This document shows, one piece after another, positions 19,314 to 27,707 of a DNA stretch of 64,000 nt. The translations under genes and the position numbers were made by a program. A model generated the notes under the pieces. That model was not told where the DNA came from, searched no databases, and worked only from the letters and a program-made list of their open reading frames with translations. Source of the DNA: Mycobacteroides sp. LB1 (lineage in GTDB: Bacteria > Actinomycetota > Actinomycetes > Mycobacteriales > Mycobacteriaceae); the NCBI RefSeq assembly GCF_013449725.1, contig NZ_JACCFF010000001.1:868001-932000 (forward strand). Direction: 5' to 3'. Position 1 is the first letter of the stretch. Each line of letters begins with the position of its first letter.

Positions 19314-19328
19314 GGTGCTAGAGGGTAC

Positions 19329-20183
19329 CTATACATCGTTTGTGGCCAGCGCCTCAGCCAATGCGTCACGCCAATGCCGCAGCGGCGGCAGACCCAATTC
19401 GGCCCACTGGCTGCCGTCGAGCGCCGAGTACACCGGCCGCGGCGCGGGGCGCGGCATATCCGCGGAGAGGCAGGGTTGAACTCGTGCGCTGTCGGCTCCT
19501 ACCAGCTCGAACACCGCCCTCGCCCAGTCGAACCGATTAACCACCCCACCCCCGGCCGCGTGCAGGAGTGGTGCGTCTACCGAAGAGGCAGCCAAGTCCA
19601 GGAGGGCATCGGCCAGATCTGCGGCATACGTCGGCGACCCGGTCTGGTCCGTCACCACCCGCACAGGCCCGTCCCCAGCGGCCAGTCGCCTCATGACGCC
19701 GACGAAATCGCCACCAACACCCGTGTAGACCCACGCCGTACGCACCACGTGAGCTGTTGGTAGGACGGCGTGGACAGCCTGCTCTCCGGCGAACTTGGTA
19801 CGTGCGTACACACTATTGGGAGCCGTGGCGTCATCCGGGCGGTACGGGCGTGGGCTACCGTCACCGAACTCTCCACCGAACACGTAGTCGGTGGAGACAT
19901 GGATCAACCTGGCGCCAACGTCACGACATGCCTGCGCCACCCTGGCGGCACCGTCGGCGTTCACCGCATACGCCCTGGCCTCGTCCGTTTCCGCGGCGTC
20001 CACGGCGGTGTAGGCGGCGCAGTTGACGACGGTATCCCCTGCAGCAACCACCCCGTCGGCCACATCGTCCCGGGTAATATCCCAATCAGACGATGTCAGC
20101 GCACGGATCGCAATGTCGCGAGACCTGGCACGGGCAATAAGGTGAGAGCCGAGTTGACCACCCGCTCCGGTGATGACGAGCAC
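19329..20183 (-). CDS. rmlD: dTDP-4-dehydrorhamnose reductase
   Basis: RmlD performs the last step of dTDP-L-rhamnose synthesis, feeding WbbL encoded next to it. The 284-residue extended short-chain dehydrogenase has the GAGGQLG dinucleotide-binding loop at residues 6-12, the STDYVF segment (about 103-108) and the catalytic YxxxK as VYARTK (about 131-136). The start is GTG at 20183 because the cofactor loop must lie near the N-terminus; the long upstream frame crosses into the divergent lcp1 gene. It precedes wbbL by 80 bp and is equivalent to Rv3266c. Confidence 0.95.
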   Translation of the reverse strand: MLVITGAGGQLGSHLIARARSRDIAIRALTSSDWDITRDDVADGVVAAGDTVVNCAAYTAVDAAETDEARAYAVNADGAARVAQACRDVGARLIHVSTDYVFGGEFGDGSPRPYRPDDATAPNSVYARTKFAGEQAVHAVLPTAHVVRTAWVYTGVGGDFVGVMRRLAAGDGPVRVVTDQTGSPTYAADLADALLDLAASSVDAPLLHAAGGGVVNRFDWARAVFELVGADSARVQPCLSADMPRPAPRPVYSALDGSQWAELGLPPLRHWRDALAEALATNDV

Positions 20184-20306
20184 GCCCCGAGTCTGGCACG
20201 CCGGGGTGCGCTTCCAAAGGATGCACGGTCGGCCGACGTAGCCTTGACGAGGCTTGAGATGTTTTTGCCCGGTGAAGACCCGGGCCCGGAAAGGAACGAA
20301 CCCACC

Positions 20307-21788
20307 GTGACGGAGACGCAGACAGAGACACCGCGTCCCCTGTGGCGGGGTATCGCGACTCTGGCCGCGGTCGCCGTCATGGTGGTCACCGGGGCAGCCT
20401 GGGGACAGATCGGCAACATCGATCCGACCATCGCCCGGTTCGATCTTCCTGGCCTGTTCGGTAATGCGGCCAGACCCGATGACGGCGCAATTGACATCCT
20501 GATGGTGGGCGTCGACAGCCGTAGCGATGCGCACGGCAATCCGCTCTCGCAGGACGAACTGGCGATGTTGCGCGCTGGTGATGAGACCGCCACGAACACC
20601 GACACCATCATTCTCATCCGCATCCCCAACAACGGAAAATCGGCAACTGCGATCTCCATCCCCCGCGACTCCTATGTCACCGTCCCGGACGGCAGCAAGG
20701 GAAAAATCAACGGCGTCTACGGCGAAGCCAAGGAGAACGATCGGCAGAAGCGCGTCGAATCCGGCGAGACGCTGGAGGCCGCTGAGCGCGAGTCAGTGGA
20801 TGCGGGGCGTGCGGCGCTGACCCAGACCGTGGCCAAGCTGACCGGCGTGACCGTCGACCGCTACGCCGAGGTCAGCATGCTCGGGTTCGTACTGATGACC
20901 GACGCGCTTGGTGGAGTCGGCGTGTGTCTCAACGAGGCTGTCTACGAACCTATGTCGGGCGCCGACTTCCCCGCCGGCCCGCAGACACTCGATGGGCCGA
21001 ATGCATTGAGCTTCGTGCGGCAACGCCACGACCTGCCCCGCGGCGACCTCGATCGAGTGGTCCGCCAGCAGGTGGTGATGTCGTCCTTGGCGCATTCGGC
21101 GCTCTCGGGAGGCACGTTGACCAATCCCACCACCTTGGGCAAGCTGCGCGATGCGATCACCCGCACCGTGGTGCTCAGCGAGGGCTGGAATGTCATGGAC
21201 TTCATCCAGCAGCTGCAGAAGTTGTCCGGAGGGAACATCGCGTTCGCGACCATCCCGATCCTGCGCGAGGACGGTTGGACCGAGGACGGGACGCAAAGCG
21301 TCGTCAAGGTGGACGCCGACCAGGTACGCAACTGGGTGTCCGGCCTGCTGGATCAACAGGCTGAGGGCAGGACCGAAGAGGCCACCTATTCCAAGGATCA
21401 AACGACTGCCGAGGTCGTCAATGAGACCGAGATCAACGGCCTGGCTGCCGCTGTTTCGGAACTGTTGGTAGGTAAGGGATTCACCGCCGGCAAGGTTGGT
21501 AACAACGACAGCGAGCACGCGGGCAGCAGCCAGGTCCAGGCCGCGAAACAAGACGACGTGGGCGCCAAGGCAGTGGGCGAGATACTGGGGTTGCAGGTCG
21601 TGCAGAAGCAGGGGCTCCCCGAACGCACCGTACGGGTGGTGCTGTCCAGCGATTACCACGGTCCCGGGTCTGGCCGCGACACCACACCGGCGTCCTCGTC
21701 GGAGACCGGATACACCGAGGAAGCGACGCCTCCACCTCCGCCGTCGCCCATCTTCACCGCGGCCAACGGCCCGCGCTGCGTCAACTGA
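20307..21788 (+). CDS. lcp1: LytR-CpsA-Psr (LCP) cell-wall ligase
   Basis: LCP proteins transfer arabinogalactan from its lipid carrier to peptidoglycan. This 493-residue protein has a short cytoplasmic tail, one membrane helix (IATLAAVAVMVVTGAAWG, about 13-30), the LCP domain with DILMVGVDSRSD, DTIILIRIPNN and AISIPRDSYV, then a C-terminal LytR_C domain (VEVVNETEINGLAAAVSELLVGKGF region) and a Pro/Ser/Thr-rich end. I start at the GTG at 20307, with AAGGA about 11 nt upstream; an in-frame ATG at 20259 is the alternative. It is equivalent to Rv3267 and is divergent from rmlD. It shares a pathway with wbbL/rmlD. Confidence 0.92.
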   Translation: MTETQTETPRPLWRGIATLAAVAVMVVTGAAWGQIGNIDPTIARFDLPGLFGNAARPDDGAIDILMVGVDSRSDAHGNPLSQDELAMLRAGDETATNTDTIILIRIPNNGKSATAISIPRDSYVTVPDGSKGKINGVYGEAKENDRQKRVESGETLEAAERESVDAGRAALTQTVAKLTGVTVDRYAEVSMLGFVLMTDALGGVGVCLNEAVYEPMSGADFPAGPQTLDGPNALSFVRQRHDLPRGDLDRVVRQQVVMSSLAHSALSGGTLTNPTTLGKLRDAITRTVVLSEGWNVMDFIQQLQKLSGGNIAFATIPILREDGWTEDGTQSVVKVDADQVRNWVSGLLDQQAEGRTEEATYSKDQTTAEVVNETEINGLAAAVSELLVGKGFTAGKVGNNDSEHAGSSQVQAAKQDDVGAKAVGEILGLQVVQKQGLPERTVRVVLSSDYHGPGSGRDTTPASSSETGYTEEATPPPPPSPIFTAANGPRCVN

Positions 21789-22468
21789 TGAACCTCACGT
21801 CATTGCTGCTGGGCGACTTGAATAGTCCGGCACCGCGGATCACTTACTACGACGACGCCACCGGCGAGCGCATCGAGCTCTCGACGGTGACGCTCGCCAA
21901 TTGGGCCGCCAAGACCGCCAACATGTTGCGCGACGAGTTCGGCGCGGGACCTGGGTCCACGGTCGCGGTGCGGCTGCCCGCGCATTGGCAGACCGCGGGT
22001 GTGCTCCTCGGAATCTGGTGGGCCGGTGCGGAAGTGGTGCTCGCTGGGGACAACTCAGCCGACGTGGCGTTCTGCAGGCTCGGTGATGAGCCGGACGCCG
22101 ATGAGGTATGCGTACTGTCCCTCGACGCATTCGGGCGCCCGGTGCCCGACCTGCCACTGGGGTTGACTGACTACTCGACGACAGTCCGGGTGCATGGGGA
22201 CCGGTTCTCCCCCACCGGCGCCGGACCCGCGCTAAACGGTCGCGGCGTCGACGAGATTGCTGCCGCCGCACGGGAAAGTGCCGCAGCACAGGGCATCACG
22301 GCCGAGGATCGGGTGCTGAGCTCGGGCCCTTGGGATTCCGGTGATGCACTGATCGCCAATCTGCTGGCGGTGCTCATCCCCGGAGCGTCGCTGGTTCAGG
22401 TGGCCAACCCCGACCCTGCCGCGCAGGAACGAAGGGTTCTCTCCGAGAAGGTGACGAAGCCCCTCTAG
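21788..22468 (+). CDS. TIGR03089-family protein (AMP-binding-like fragment)
   Basis: This 226-residue actinobacterial protein is equivalent to Rv3268. It resembles the N-terminal part of acyl-AMP synthetases (ITYYDDATGERIELSTVTLANWAAKTANML, then STVAVRLPAHWQTAGVLLGIWWAGAEVVL), but the ATP-binding SGTTG-type loop and the C-terminal domain are missing, so it is unlikely to be a ligase. The function is unknown. Its ATG overlaps the lcp1 stop by one base, suggesting co-translation and a link to the envelope. Confidence 0.8.
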   Translation: MNLTSLLLGDLNSPAPRITYYDDATGERIELSTVTLANWAAKTANMLRDEFGAGPGSTVAVRLPAHWQTAGVLLGIWWAGAEVVLAGDNSADVAFCRLGDEPDADEVCVLSLDAFGRPVPDLPLGLTDYSTTVRVHGDRFSPTGAGPALNGRGVDEIAAAARESAAAQGITAEDRVLSSGPWDSGDALIANLLAVLIPGASLVQVANPDPAAQERRVLSEKVTKPL

Positions 22469-22469
22469 G

Positions 22470-22532
22470 CGCCGAACACGCTAGTACGCACACATTTCGC
22501 AAGTAGACCAGTGCGTAGTTGCGCGTTCGGCG
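22470..22532. terminator. Long bidirectional hairpin between TIGR03089 gene and fadE25
   Basis: 22-nt arms at 22470-22491 and 22511-22532 pair at 19 of 22 positions around a 19-nt loop, starting and ending CGCCGAAC/GTTCGGCG. They fill the 71-bp gap between the two convergent stop codons. The symmetry suits termination in both directions. Confidence 0.7.
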
Positions 22533-22539
22533 GAAGAGA

Positions 22540-23703
22540 TTAGGAAGACAGCAGCGCGCGGCTCATGACAACGCGCTGAATCTGGTTGGTGCCCTCGTAG
22601 ATCTGGGTGATCTTCGCATCGCGCATCATGCGCTCCACCGGGAAGTCGGTGGTGTATCCGGCGCCGCCGAACAGCTGCACGGCATCGGTGGTGACCTCCA
22701 TGGCCACATCGCTGGCGAAGCACTTCGATGCCGAGGAGATGAAGCCCAGGTTCTTCTCGCCGCGCTCGGCGCGGGCCGCGGCGGTGTACACCATCAGGCG
22801 CGCGGCCTCGACCTTCATCGCCATATCGGCCAGCATGAACTGAACACCTTGGAAATCGCTGATCGACTTGCCAAACTGCTTGCGGTCCTTGGTGTATGCG
22901 ATCGCCTGATCCAGCGCACCTTGGGCGATGCCGAGCGCCTGGGCACCGATGGTCGGACGGGTGTGGTCCAGCGTCTGCAGCGCGGTCTTGAACCCGGTGC
23001 CCGGCTCGCCGATGATCCGGTCACCCGGGATGCGACAGTTCTCGAAGTACAGCTCGGCCGTCGGCGAACCCTTGATGCCGAGCTTGTGCTCCAGCGGACC
23101 TACGGTGAATCCCTCGTCGTCCTTGTGCACCATGAACGCCGAGATCCCGCTGGCCTTCTTATCGGGGTCGGTCACCGCCATGACGGTGTACCAGGACGAC
23201 TTTCCGCCGTTGGTGATCCAGCACTTCGAACCGTTGATAACCCAATCGTCGCCGTCGGCCTTCGCGCGGGTGCGCATGGCGGCCGCGTCGCTACCGGCCT
23301 CGCGTTCGGACAGCGCGTACGAGGCCATGGCCTCACCGTTGGCGATCGACGGCAGCACCTGCCGCTTCAGCTCTTCGGAACCACTGAGAATCAGACCCAT
23401 GGTGCCCAGCTTGTTCACCGCGGGAATCAGCGACGAAGAAGCACAGACCCGCGCAACCTCTTCGATGACGATGCAGGCGGCGACACTGTCGGCACCCTGC
23501 CCGTCGTACTCCTCGGGAACGTGCACCGCGTTGAAGCCCGACGCGACCAGCGCGTCAAGCGCCTCCTGGGGGAAGCGCGGCTTCTCGTCGACGTCCTTGG
23601 CGTGCGGGGCGATCTCTTTCTCGGCCAATCCCCGGATCGCCGCACGCAGCTCGTCGTGCTCTTCAGCCAATTTGAACAGGTCAAACGACGGGTTCCCAGC
23701 CAT
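22540..23703 (-). CDS. fadE25: Acyl-CoA dehydrogenase FadE25
   Basis: This 387-residue FAD flavoenzyme introduces a trans-2 double bond in acyl-CoA at the first beta-oxidation step. Visible are MASYALSEREAGSDAAAM (FAD/substrate signature, about 123-140), WVINGSKCWITNGGKS, and the C-terminal QIYEGTNQIQRVVMSRALL with the catalytic glutamate. The ATG at 23703 (MAGNPSFDLF) has GGAGGG 4-5 nt upstream. It is equivalent to Rv3274c. The strong conservation of these motifs points to an active enzyme; the preferred chain length cannot be read. Confidence 0.94.
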   Translation of the reverse strand: MAGNPSFDLFKLAEEHDELRAAIRGLAEKEIAPHAKDVDEKPRFPQEALDALVASGFNAVHVPEEYDGQGADSVAACIVIEEVARVCASSSLIPAVNKLGTMGLILSGSEELKRQVLPSIANGEAMASYALSEREAGSDAAAMRTRAKADGDDWVINGSKCWITNGGKSSWYTVMAVTDPDKKASGISAFMVHKDDEGFTVGPLEHKLGIKGSPTAELYFENCRIPGDRIIGEPGTGFKTALQTLDHTRPTIGAQALGIAQGALDQAIAYTKDRKQFGKSISDFQGVQFMLADMAMKVEAARLMVYTAAARAERGEKNLGFISSASKCFASDVAMEVTTDAVQLFGGAGYTTDFPVERMMRDAKITQIYEGTNQIQRVVMSRALLSS

Positions 23704-23754
23704 CACGCCCTCCAGGGTCAATCAGAGTTAGTCGGCATTAACTGTACGGCAAGG

Positions 23755-24264
23755 TCAAATTTGGTCGCCCATCAGTCTGCGCCGCAGCGCCTCGTCTTTC
23801 TCCAGAACGGTTGCTTCCATGCTCGCCTGGAAGGCAACAACCTTCTCCCGCAGCGCGGTATCGGACACCCCGAGGATCCGTGCCGCCAGCAGCCCGGCGT
23901 TGCGGGCCCCGCCGATGGACACCGTCGCCACCGGCACACCAGCGGGCATCTGCACAATTGAGAGCAGCGAATCAAGGCCGTCCAGGCGCGCCAACGGCAC
24001 CGGAACGCCGATCACCGGCAGCGGGGTGGCCGAGGCCACCATGCCGGGTAGATGTGCGGCACCGCCGGCCCCGGCGATGATCACGTCGAGACCGCGTTCT
24101 GCCGCCGACTGCGCATACTCCAGCATGCGCCCCGGCGTCCGGTGCGCCGAGACAACGCCCACTTCGAAAGGAATCTCGAACTCCGCCAAGGCATTCGCGG
24201 CATCCGACATTACCGACCAGTCGCTGTCGCTGCCCATGATCAGGCCGACCCGTGCGCTCACCAT
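23755..24264 (-). CDS. purE: N5-carboxyaminoimidazole ribonucleotide mutase
   Basis: PurE rearranges N5-CAIR to CAIR in purine synthesis. The 169-residue class I protein has [10 protein letters not shown] (residues 7-16), [10 protein letters not shown] (about 44-53) and [25 protein letters not shown], all active-site segments. I start at the ATG at 24264 ([14 protein letters not shown]), with GGAAGGG upstream; a longer frame from 24297 would overlap purK. The purK stop lies 2 bp upstream, so purK-purE form a two-gene operon performing consecutive steps. It is equivalent to Rv3275c. Confidence 0.96.
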   Translation of the reverse strand: MVSARVGLIMGSDSDWSVMSDAANALAEFEIPFEVGVVSAHRTPGRMLEYAQSAAERGLDVIIAGAGGAAHLPGMVASATPLPVIGVPVPLARLDGLDSLLSIVQMPAGVPVATVSIGGARNAGLLAARILGVSDTALREKVVAFQASMEATVLEKDEALRRRLMGDQI

Positions 24265-24266
24265 CT

Positions 24267-25481
24267 CTAGTGCCCTTCCGTCCATCCGTCTGTCCACACC
24301 GCGTGCGATAACCAGTGCGCGGCCCGCTCGGCACGCTCCCGCACCTCGGCCACATACTGCGGATCTGCTAGTGAACCATCCACGCGGCCTTGAATATTCA
24401 CATGCCCGAGCTTGCGGCCCGAGCGCTCGCCCTTGCCGTACAGGTGCACCTTTGCCTCCGGGATGCGACCCATCAAGTGGTGCATCCGTTCATCAAGTGA
24501 CATCACGGGCGTCTCTTGCGCGCCAAGCACGTTGGCCATGACGGTCACGGGGGCAAGGGGTTCGGTGGAGCCGAGCGGGTAATCAAGCACCGCACGGAGG
24601 TGCTGTTCGAATTGCCCGGTCCGCGCACCGTCCATGCTCCAATGCCCGGAGTTGTGCGGTCGCATTGCCAATTCATTGACCAGTAGTCGGCCGTCATTCG
24701 TTTCGAACAGCTCCACAGCGAGACACCCAGTCACCCCGAGCTCGGTGGCGATCCGAAGCGCGAGCTGCTCGGCCTCCATCGCCCGCTCCTCGGGGAGCTC
24801 GGGTGCCGGCGCAACGACCACGGCGCAAATCCCATCCCGCTGAACGGTTTCCACCACGGGCCAGGCGGCACCCTGCCCAAATGGCGAACGGGCGACCATG
24901 GCCGACAGTTCACGCCGCATATCGACGCGCTCCTCGGCTAGCAGCTCTACACCGGCGGCCAGCTGCTCGGCGGCCACGGTGCGCGCCTCGTCGAGATCGT
25001 TGGTGATCCACACACCGCGGCCGTCATATCCGCCGCGTACCGCCTTCAACACAACCGAGCCGCCCGTTTCGGCCGCGAACCGCTCGACATCGGAAACGGT
25101 CAGGATCTCCGCGAAGGCCGGCACCGGAGCGCCAATGCTCTTGAGTTTGCGCCGCATGAACGTCTTGTCCTGCGCGTAGATGAGGGCGGACGGCGGTGGC
25201 TGCACGTTGACGCCCTCGCTCTGCAGGGTTGCAAGAAAATCGGTGGGTACGTGTTCGTGATCGAAGGTCAACACGGTGGCACCCTTGGCCGCGCGACGCA
25301 GGTCGTCCAGGTCGGTATGCGAACCGAGCACCACATCGGGGGTGACTTGAGCCGCCGGCTCATCGGCCGCGTGAGCCAGCACCCGCAGCGTCTGACCGAG
25401 TGCTATCGACGCCTGATGGGTCATACGGGCCAGCTGACCACCACCGATCATGGTGACCACGGGAGTTTCGGACACAGACAT
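24267..25481 (-). CDS. purK: N5-carboxyaminoimidazole ribonucleotide synthase
   Basis: PurK uses ATP and bicarbonate to carboxylate AIR to N5-CAIR, the substrate of PurE encoded next. The 404-residue ATP-grasp protein shows [12 protein letters not shown] at the N-terminus, [16 protein letters not shown] (ATP-binding, about residues 143-158), and the C-terminal metal-binding [18 protein letters not shown]. The ATG is at 25481. It is equivalent to Rv3276c and divergent from the GtrA-like gene across about 150 bp. Confidence 0.96.
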   Translation of the reverse strand: MSVSETPVVTMIGGGQLARMTHQASIALGQTLRVLAHAADEPAAQVTPDVVLGSHTDLDDLRRAAKGATVLTFDHEHVPTDFLATLQSEGVNVQPPPSALIYAQDKTFMRRKLKSIGAPVPAFAEILTVSDVERFAAETGGSVVLKAVRGGYDGRGVWITNDLDEARTVAAEQLAAGVELLAEERVDMRRELSAMVARSPFGQGAAWPVVETVQRDGICAVVVAPAPELPEERAMEAEQLALRIATELGVTGCLAVELFETNDGRLLVNELAMRPHNSGHWSMDGARTGQFEQHLRAVLDYPLGSTEPLAPVTVMANVLGAQETPVMSLDERMHHLMGRIPEAKVHLYGKGERSGRKLGHVNIQGRVDGSLADPQYVAEVRERAERAAHWLSHAVWTDGWTEGH

Positions 25482-25632
25482 ATGTTGTCATGCTGGCTGC
25501 GCGGCCCAGCGAGAACGGTCGGTCCCCGTCGCCATTGGCAGCCAGGATTCGACGATCAGATATACGCCCGTACCCAACGGGGTTCACGGACCGCTTCGCG
25601 CTGCCACACCATCTTCCGTACACTCGCCATTT

Positions 25633-26364
25633 GTGTCTTTCGCCGATGCCACCATCGCCCGGCTGCCCCGGTTCATCCGGCCTGTTGCCGAGCGGCACCA
25701 CGAGCTGATCAAGTTCGGCATCGTCGGAGCCACCACGTTCATCATCGACTTCGGCATCTTCTACGGGCTCAAGCTCACGGTCCTGGAGTCCAAGCCCCTC
25801 ACTGCGAAGATCATCTCCGGCATCATCGCCGTCATCGCCTCCTACATCCTCAACAGGGAGTGGAGTTTCCGGGACCGCGGCGGCCGTGAGCGGCATCACG
25901 AGGCGCTGCTGTTCTTCGCGGTCAGCGGTATAGGCGTGCTCATCGCCATGATTCCGCTGTGGGTGTCGAGTTACGTCTTCGAACTGCGCGTACCGAACGT
26001 CAGCCTGACGGTCGAGAACATCGCCGACTTCATCAGCGCATACATCATCGGCAACCTGCTCCAGATGGCCTTCCGGTTCTGGGCCTTCCGCCGCTGGGTG
26101 TTCCCCGACGAGTTCGGACGGTCAGACGTCCCGGTGGCTCTGGTCGATACCGGCGACGCCCAGGGCGATATCGAAGAAGACGACAACGCCACCACGCTGC
26201 AGCCGGCTCCAGGACTGCCCAACGGGTCCGCAGTGCATTACGGCACCGAGGTCGGCCGCGGCCTATACGGCTCAGCGCATCATGTGGCGGGTGGCCGGTC
26301 CCGGCCACGACCGGTGGAGCGACTGTCGCCCTCCTCCGAACCGAGGGTGTCGAAGACCTCGTGA
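25633..26364 (+). CDS. GtrA-family membrane protein
   Basis: This 243-residue protein has four predicted membrane helices (FGIVGATTFIIDFGIFYGL; IISGIIAVIASYIL; LLFFAVSGIGVLIAMIPLWV; ISAYIIGNLLQMAFRFW), the GtrA/DPMS pattern, followed by a hydrophilic ~60-residue tail. GtrA-like proteins are thought to help move lipid-linked sugars across the membrane; a role in envelope glycan synthesis is plausible. I start at the GTG at 25633 (VSFADATIARLPRF). It is equivalent to Rv3277. Its last 85 bp overlap the convergent PH-domain gene. Confidence 0.83.
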   Translation: MSFADATIARLPRFIRPVAERHHELIKFGIVGATTFIIDFGIFYGLKLTVLESKPLTAKIISGIIAVIASYILNREWSFRDRGGRERHHEALLFFAVSGIGVLIAMIPLWVSSYVFELRVPNVSLTVENIADFISAYIIGNLLQMAFRFWAFRRWVFPDEFGRSDVPVALVDTGDAQGDIEEDDNATTLQPAPGLPNGSAVHYGTEVGRGLYGSAHHVAGGRSRPRPVERLSPSSEPRVSKTS

Positions 26365-26837
26365 TACAGCAGCGAGTGGACGTATTCCACTCGCGGTATC
26401 TCATGAAACTCCAACGGGTCCTGTGACGCCGATTCGATGATCAGCGTGCCGGTGCGCAGAATCCTGTCGATCAGGCCGTGCCGGAATTCGACGCTGTTGA
26501 CACGCGCCAACGGGATGTCGATACCCGAGCGGCTCAACAATCCGTGGCGGAACATCACGCGGCGGTCGGTGATGACGAAGTGCGTGGTCAGCCAGTTCAG
26601 GAACGGCCATACGCTCAGCCAGCCGACCAGCACCAACCACACCACGCCGATGGCGATCATCACGACGTTCTTCGCGGTGGGCTGCCAATCGGTGTTATCG
26701 ACCATCGCGGCGACGAAGGCCGCGGCACCCGTGGACAGGATCAGCACCAGCGCCGGCCCGATCAGTCGCTTCCAGTGCGGATGGCGGTGCAACACCACCT
26801 GCTCGTCATCGGCGAGTACGTTCTCCGGATACCCCAC
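26280..26837 (-). CDS. Bacterial PH-domain membrane protein
   Basis: This 185-residue protein is equivalent to Rv3278c. Two membrane helices (LIGPALVLILSTGAAAFVAAMV and VVMIAIGVVWLVLVGWLSVWPFL) are followed by a bacterial PH (YdbT-like) domain beginning FVITDRRVMFRHGLLSRSGIDIPL and containing RTGTLIIESASQDPLEFHEIP. Function is unknown; such proteins are usually membrane-associated scaffolds. The start is GTG at 26837. The basic C-terminal tail is encoded in the overlap with the GtrA-like gene. Confidence 0.82.
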   Translation of the reverse strand: MGYPENVLADDEQVVLHRHPHWKRLIGPALVLILSTGAAAFVAAMVDNTDWQPTAKNVVMIAIGVVWLVLVGWLSVWPFLNWLTTHFVITDRRVMFRHGLLSRSGIDIPLARVNSVEFRHGLIDRILRTGTLIIESASQDPLEFHEIPRVEYVHSLLYHEVFDTLGSEEGDSRSTGRGRDRPPAT

Positions 26838-26848
26838 GTTGGGCGACT

Positions 26849-27643
26849 TTACTGGTCTTCTGACGTACGCAAATGCGTAATGTCGCCCGCCGTCACCGCG
26901 GTAACGGCACCGTCGGCGCCCTCGATCCGTAGTTGCCCGTTCTCGCCGAGCCCGACCGCGATGCCGACCAGTTCACGGTCGCCCGGCAGTTCGGCGCGCA
27001 CCCGCGCTCCCAGGGTGACACTGCGGGAGCGGTAGTCCTCGAGCAGCTGCTGATCGACGCCCCGTGCGGCCCGCCAATGCTCGATGCGGCCGCCGAGCTC
27101 ACGCAGGACCGCGCGGGCCAACTCGTTGCGGTCTGGATCAGCCCAGCCGAGGATCGCCAGCGACGTGGCATTGGGGTCGGGCAGCTCATGTTCGGTGAAC
27201 GTCGCGTTGAGCCCAAGACCGACCACGATGGCCTGCTGAGGAGACGCGACCTCGGCGAGGATTCCGCACAACTTGCGCCCGTCGACGAGCACGTCGTTGG
27301 GCCATTTGAGTCCGGCCTGAACACCGGTCGCTTCCGCGACCGCGTCGACGATGGCGACTCCGGCGAGCAGTGGGACCAACCCCCATCGGTCCGAGGGCAC
27401 GTCGCCGACGGCGATGCCTACCGACATCGACAACTGCGTGTATGCGGGTGCGCCCCAGTTTCGGCCGTGGCGCCCGCGCCCGGCGGTCTGGTGTTCGGCG
27501 AGCAGGACGACACCGTCGATGTCCTCCCCCGCCGCCGCGCGCGCCACCAGATCGGCGTTGGTGGAGCCCGTTTCGTCGACGATGTCGATTCGGCGCCACT
27601 GTCCGCCGGGGCTGTCGGTGAGGGTGAGTCTGTCCGAAGTCAC
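26849..27643 (-). CDS. birA: Biotin-[acetyl-CoA-carboxylase] ligase BirA
   Basis: BirA attaches biotin to carboxylase carrier proteins, including the acyl-CoA carboxylases partnered by AccD5. This 264-residue short form has no DNA-binding domain. Landmarks: EHQTAGRGRHGRNWG (biotin/AMP loop, about 49-63), LKWPNDVLVDGRKLCGILAE (about 112-131) and VVGLGLNATFTEHELP. The GTG start is at 27643. In M. tuberculosis birA (Rv3279c) is next to accD5; here 35 kb separates them. The synthetase stop lies 64 bp upstream on the same strand, so read-through is possible. Confidence 0.94.
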   Translation of the reverse strand: MTSDRLTLTDSPGGQWRRIDIVDETGSTNADLVARAAAGEDIDGVVLLAEHQTAGRGRHGRNWGAPAYTQLSMSVGIAVGDVPSDRWGLVPLLAGVAIVDAVAEATGVQAGLKWPNDVLVDGRKLCGILAEVASPQQAIVVGLGLNATFTEHELPDPNATSLAILGWADPDRNELARAVLRELGGRIEHWRAARGVDQQLLEDYRSRSVTLGARVRAELPGDRELVGIAVGLGENGQLRIEGADGAVTAVTAGDITHLRTSEDQ

Positions 27644-27707
27644 GCACCCAGCCTAGGGCCCGAGCCGCGCAGTGTGGAGCGAACGTCCATGAGCGCACAG
27701 CTTTTAT

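Noticed and set aside
22519..23961. A 480-codon plus-strand frame opposite fadE25
   Set aside because: Antisense shadow of a clear acyl-CoA dehydrogenase.
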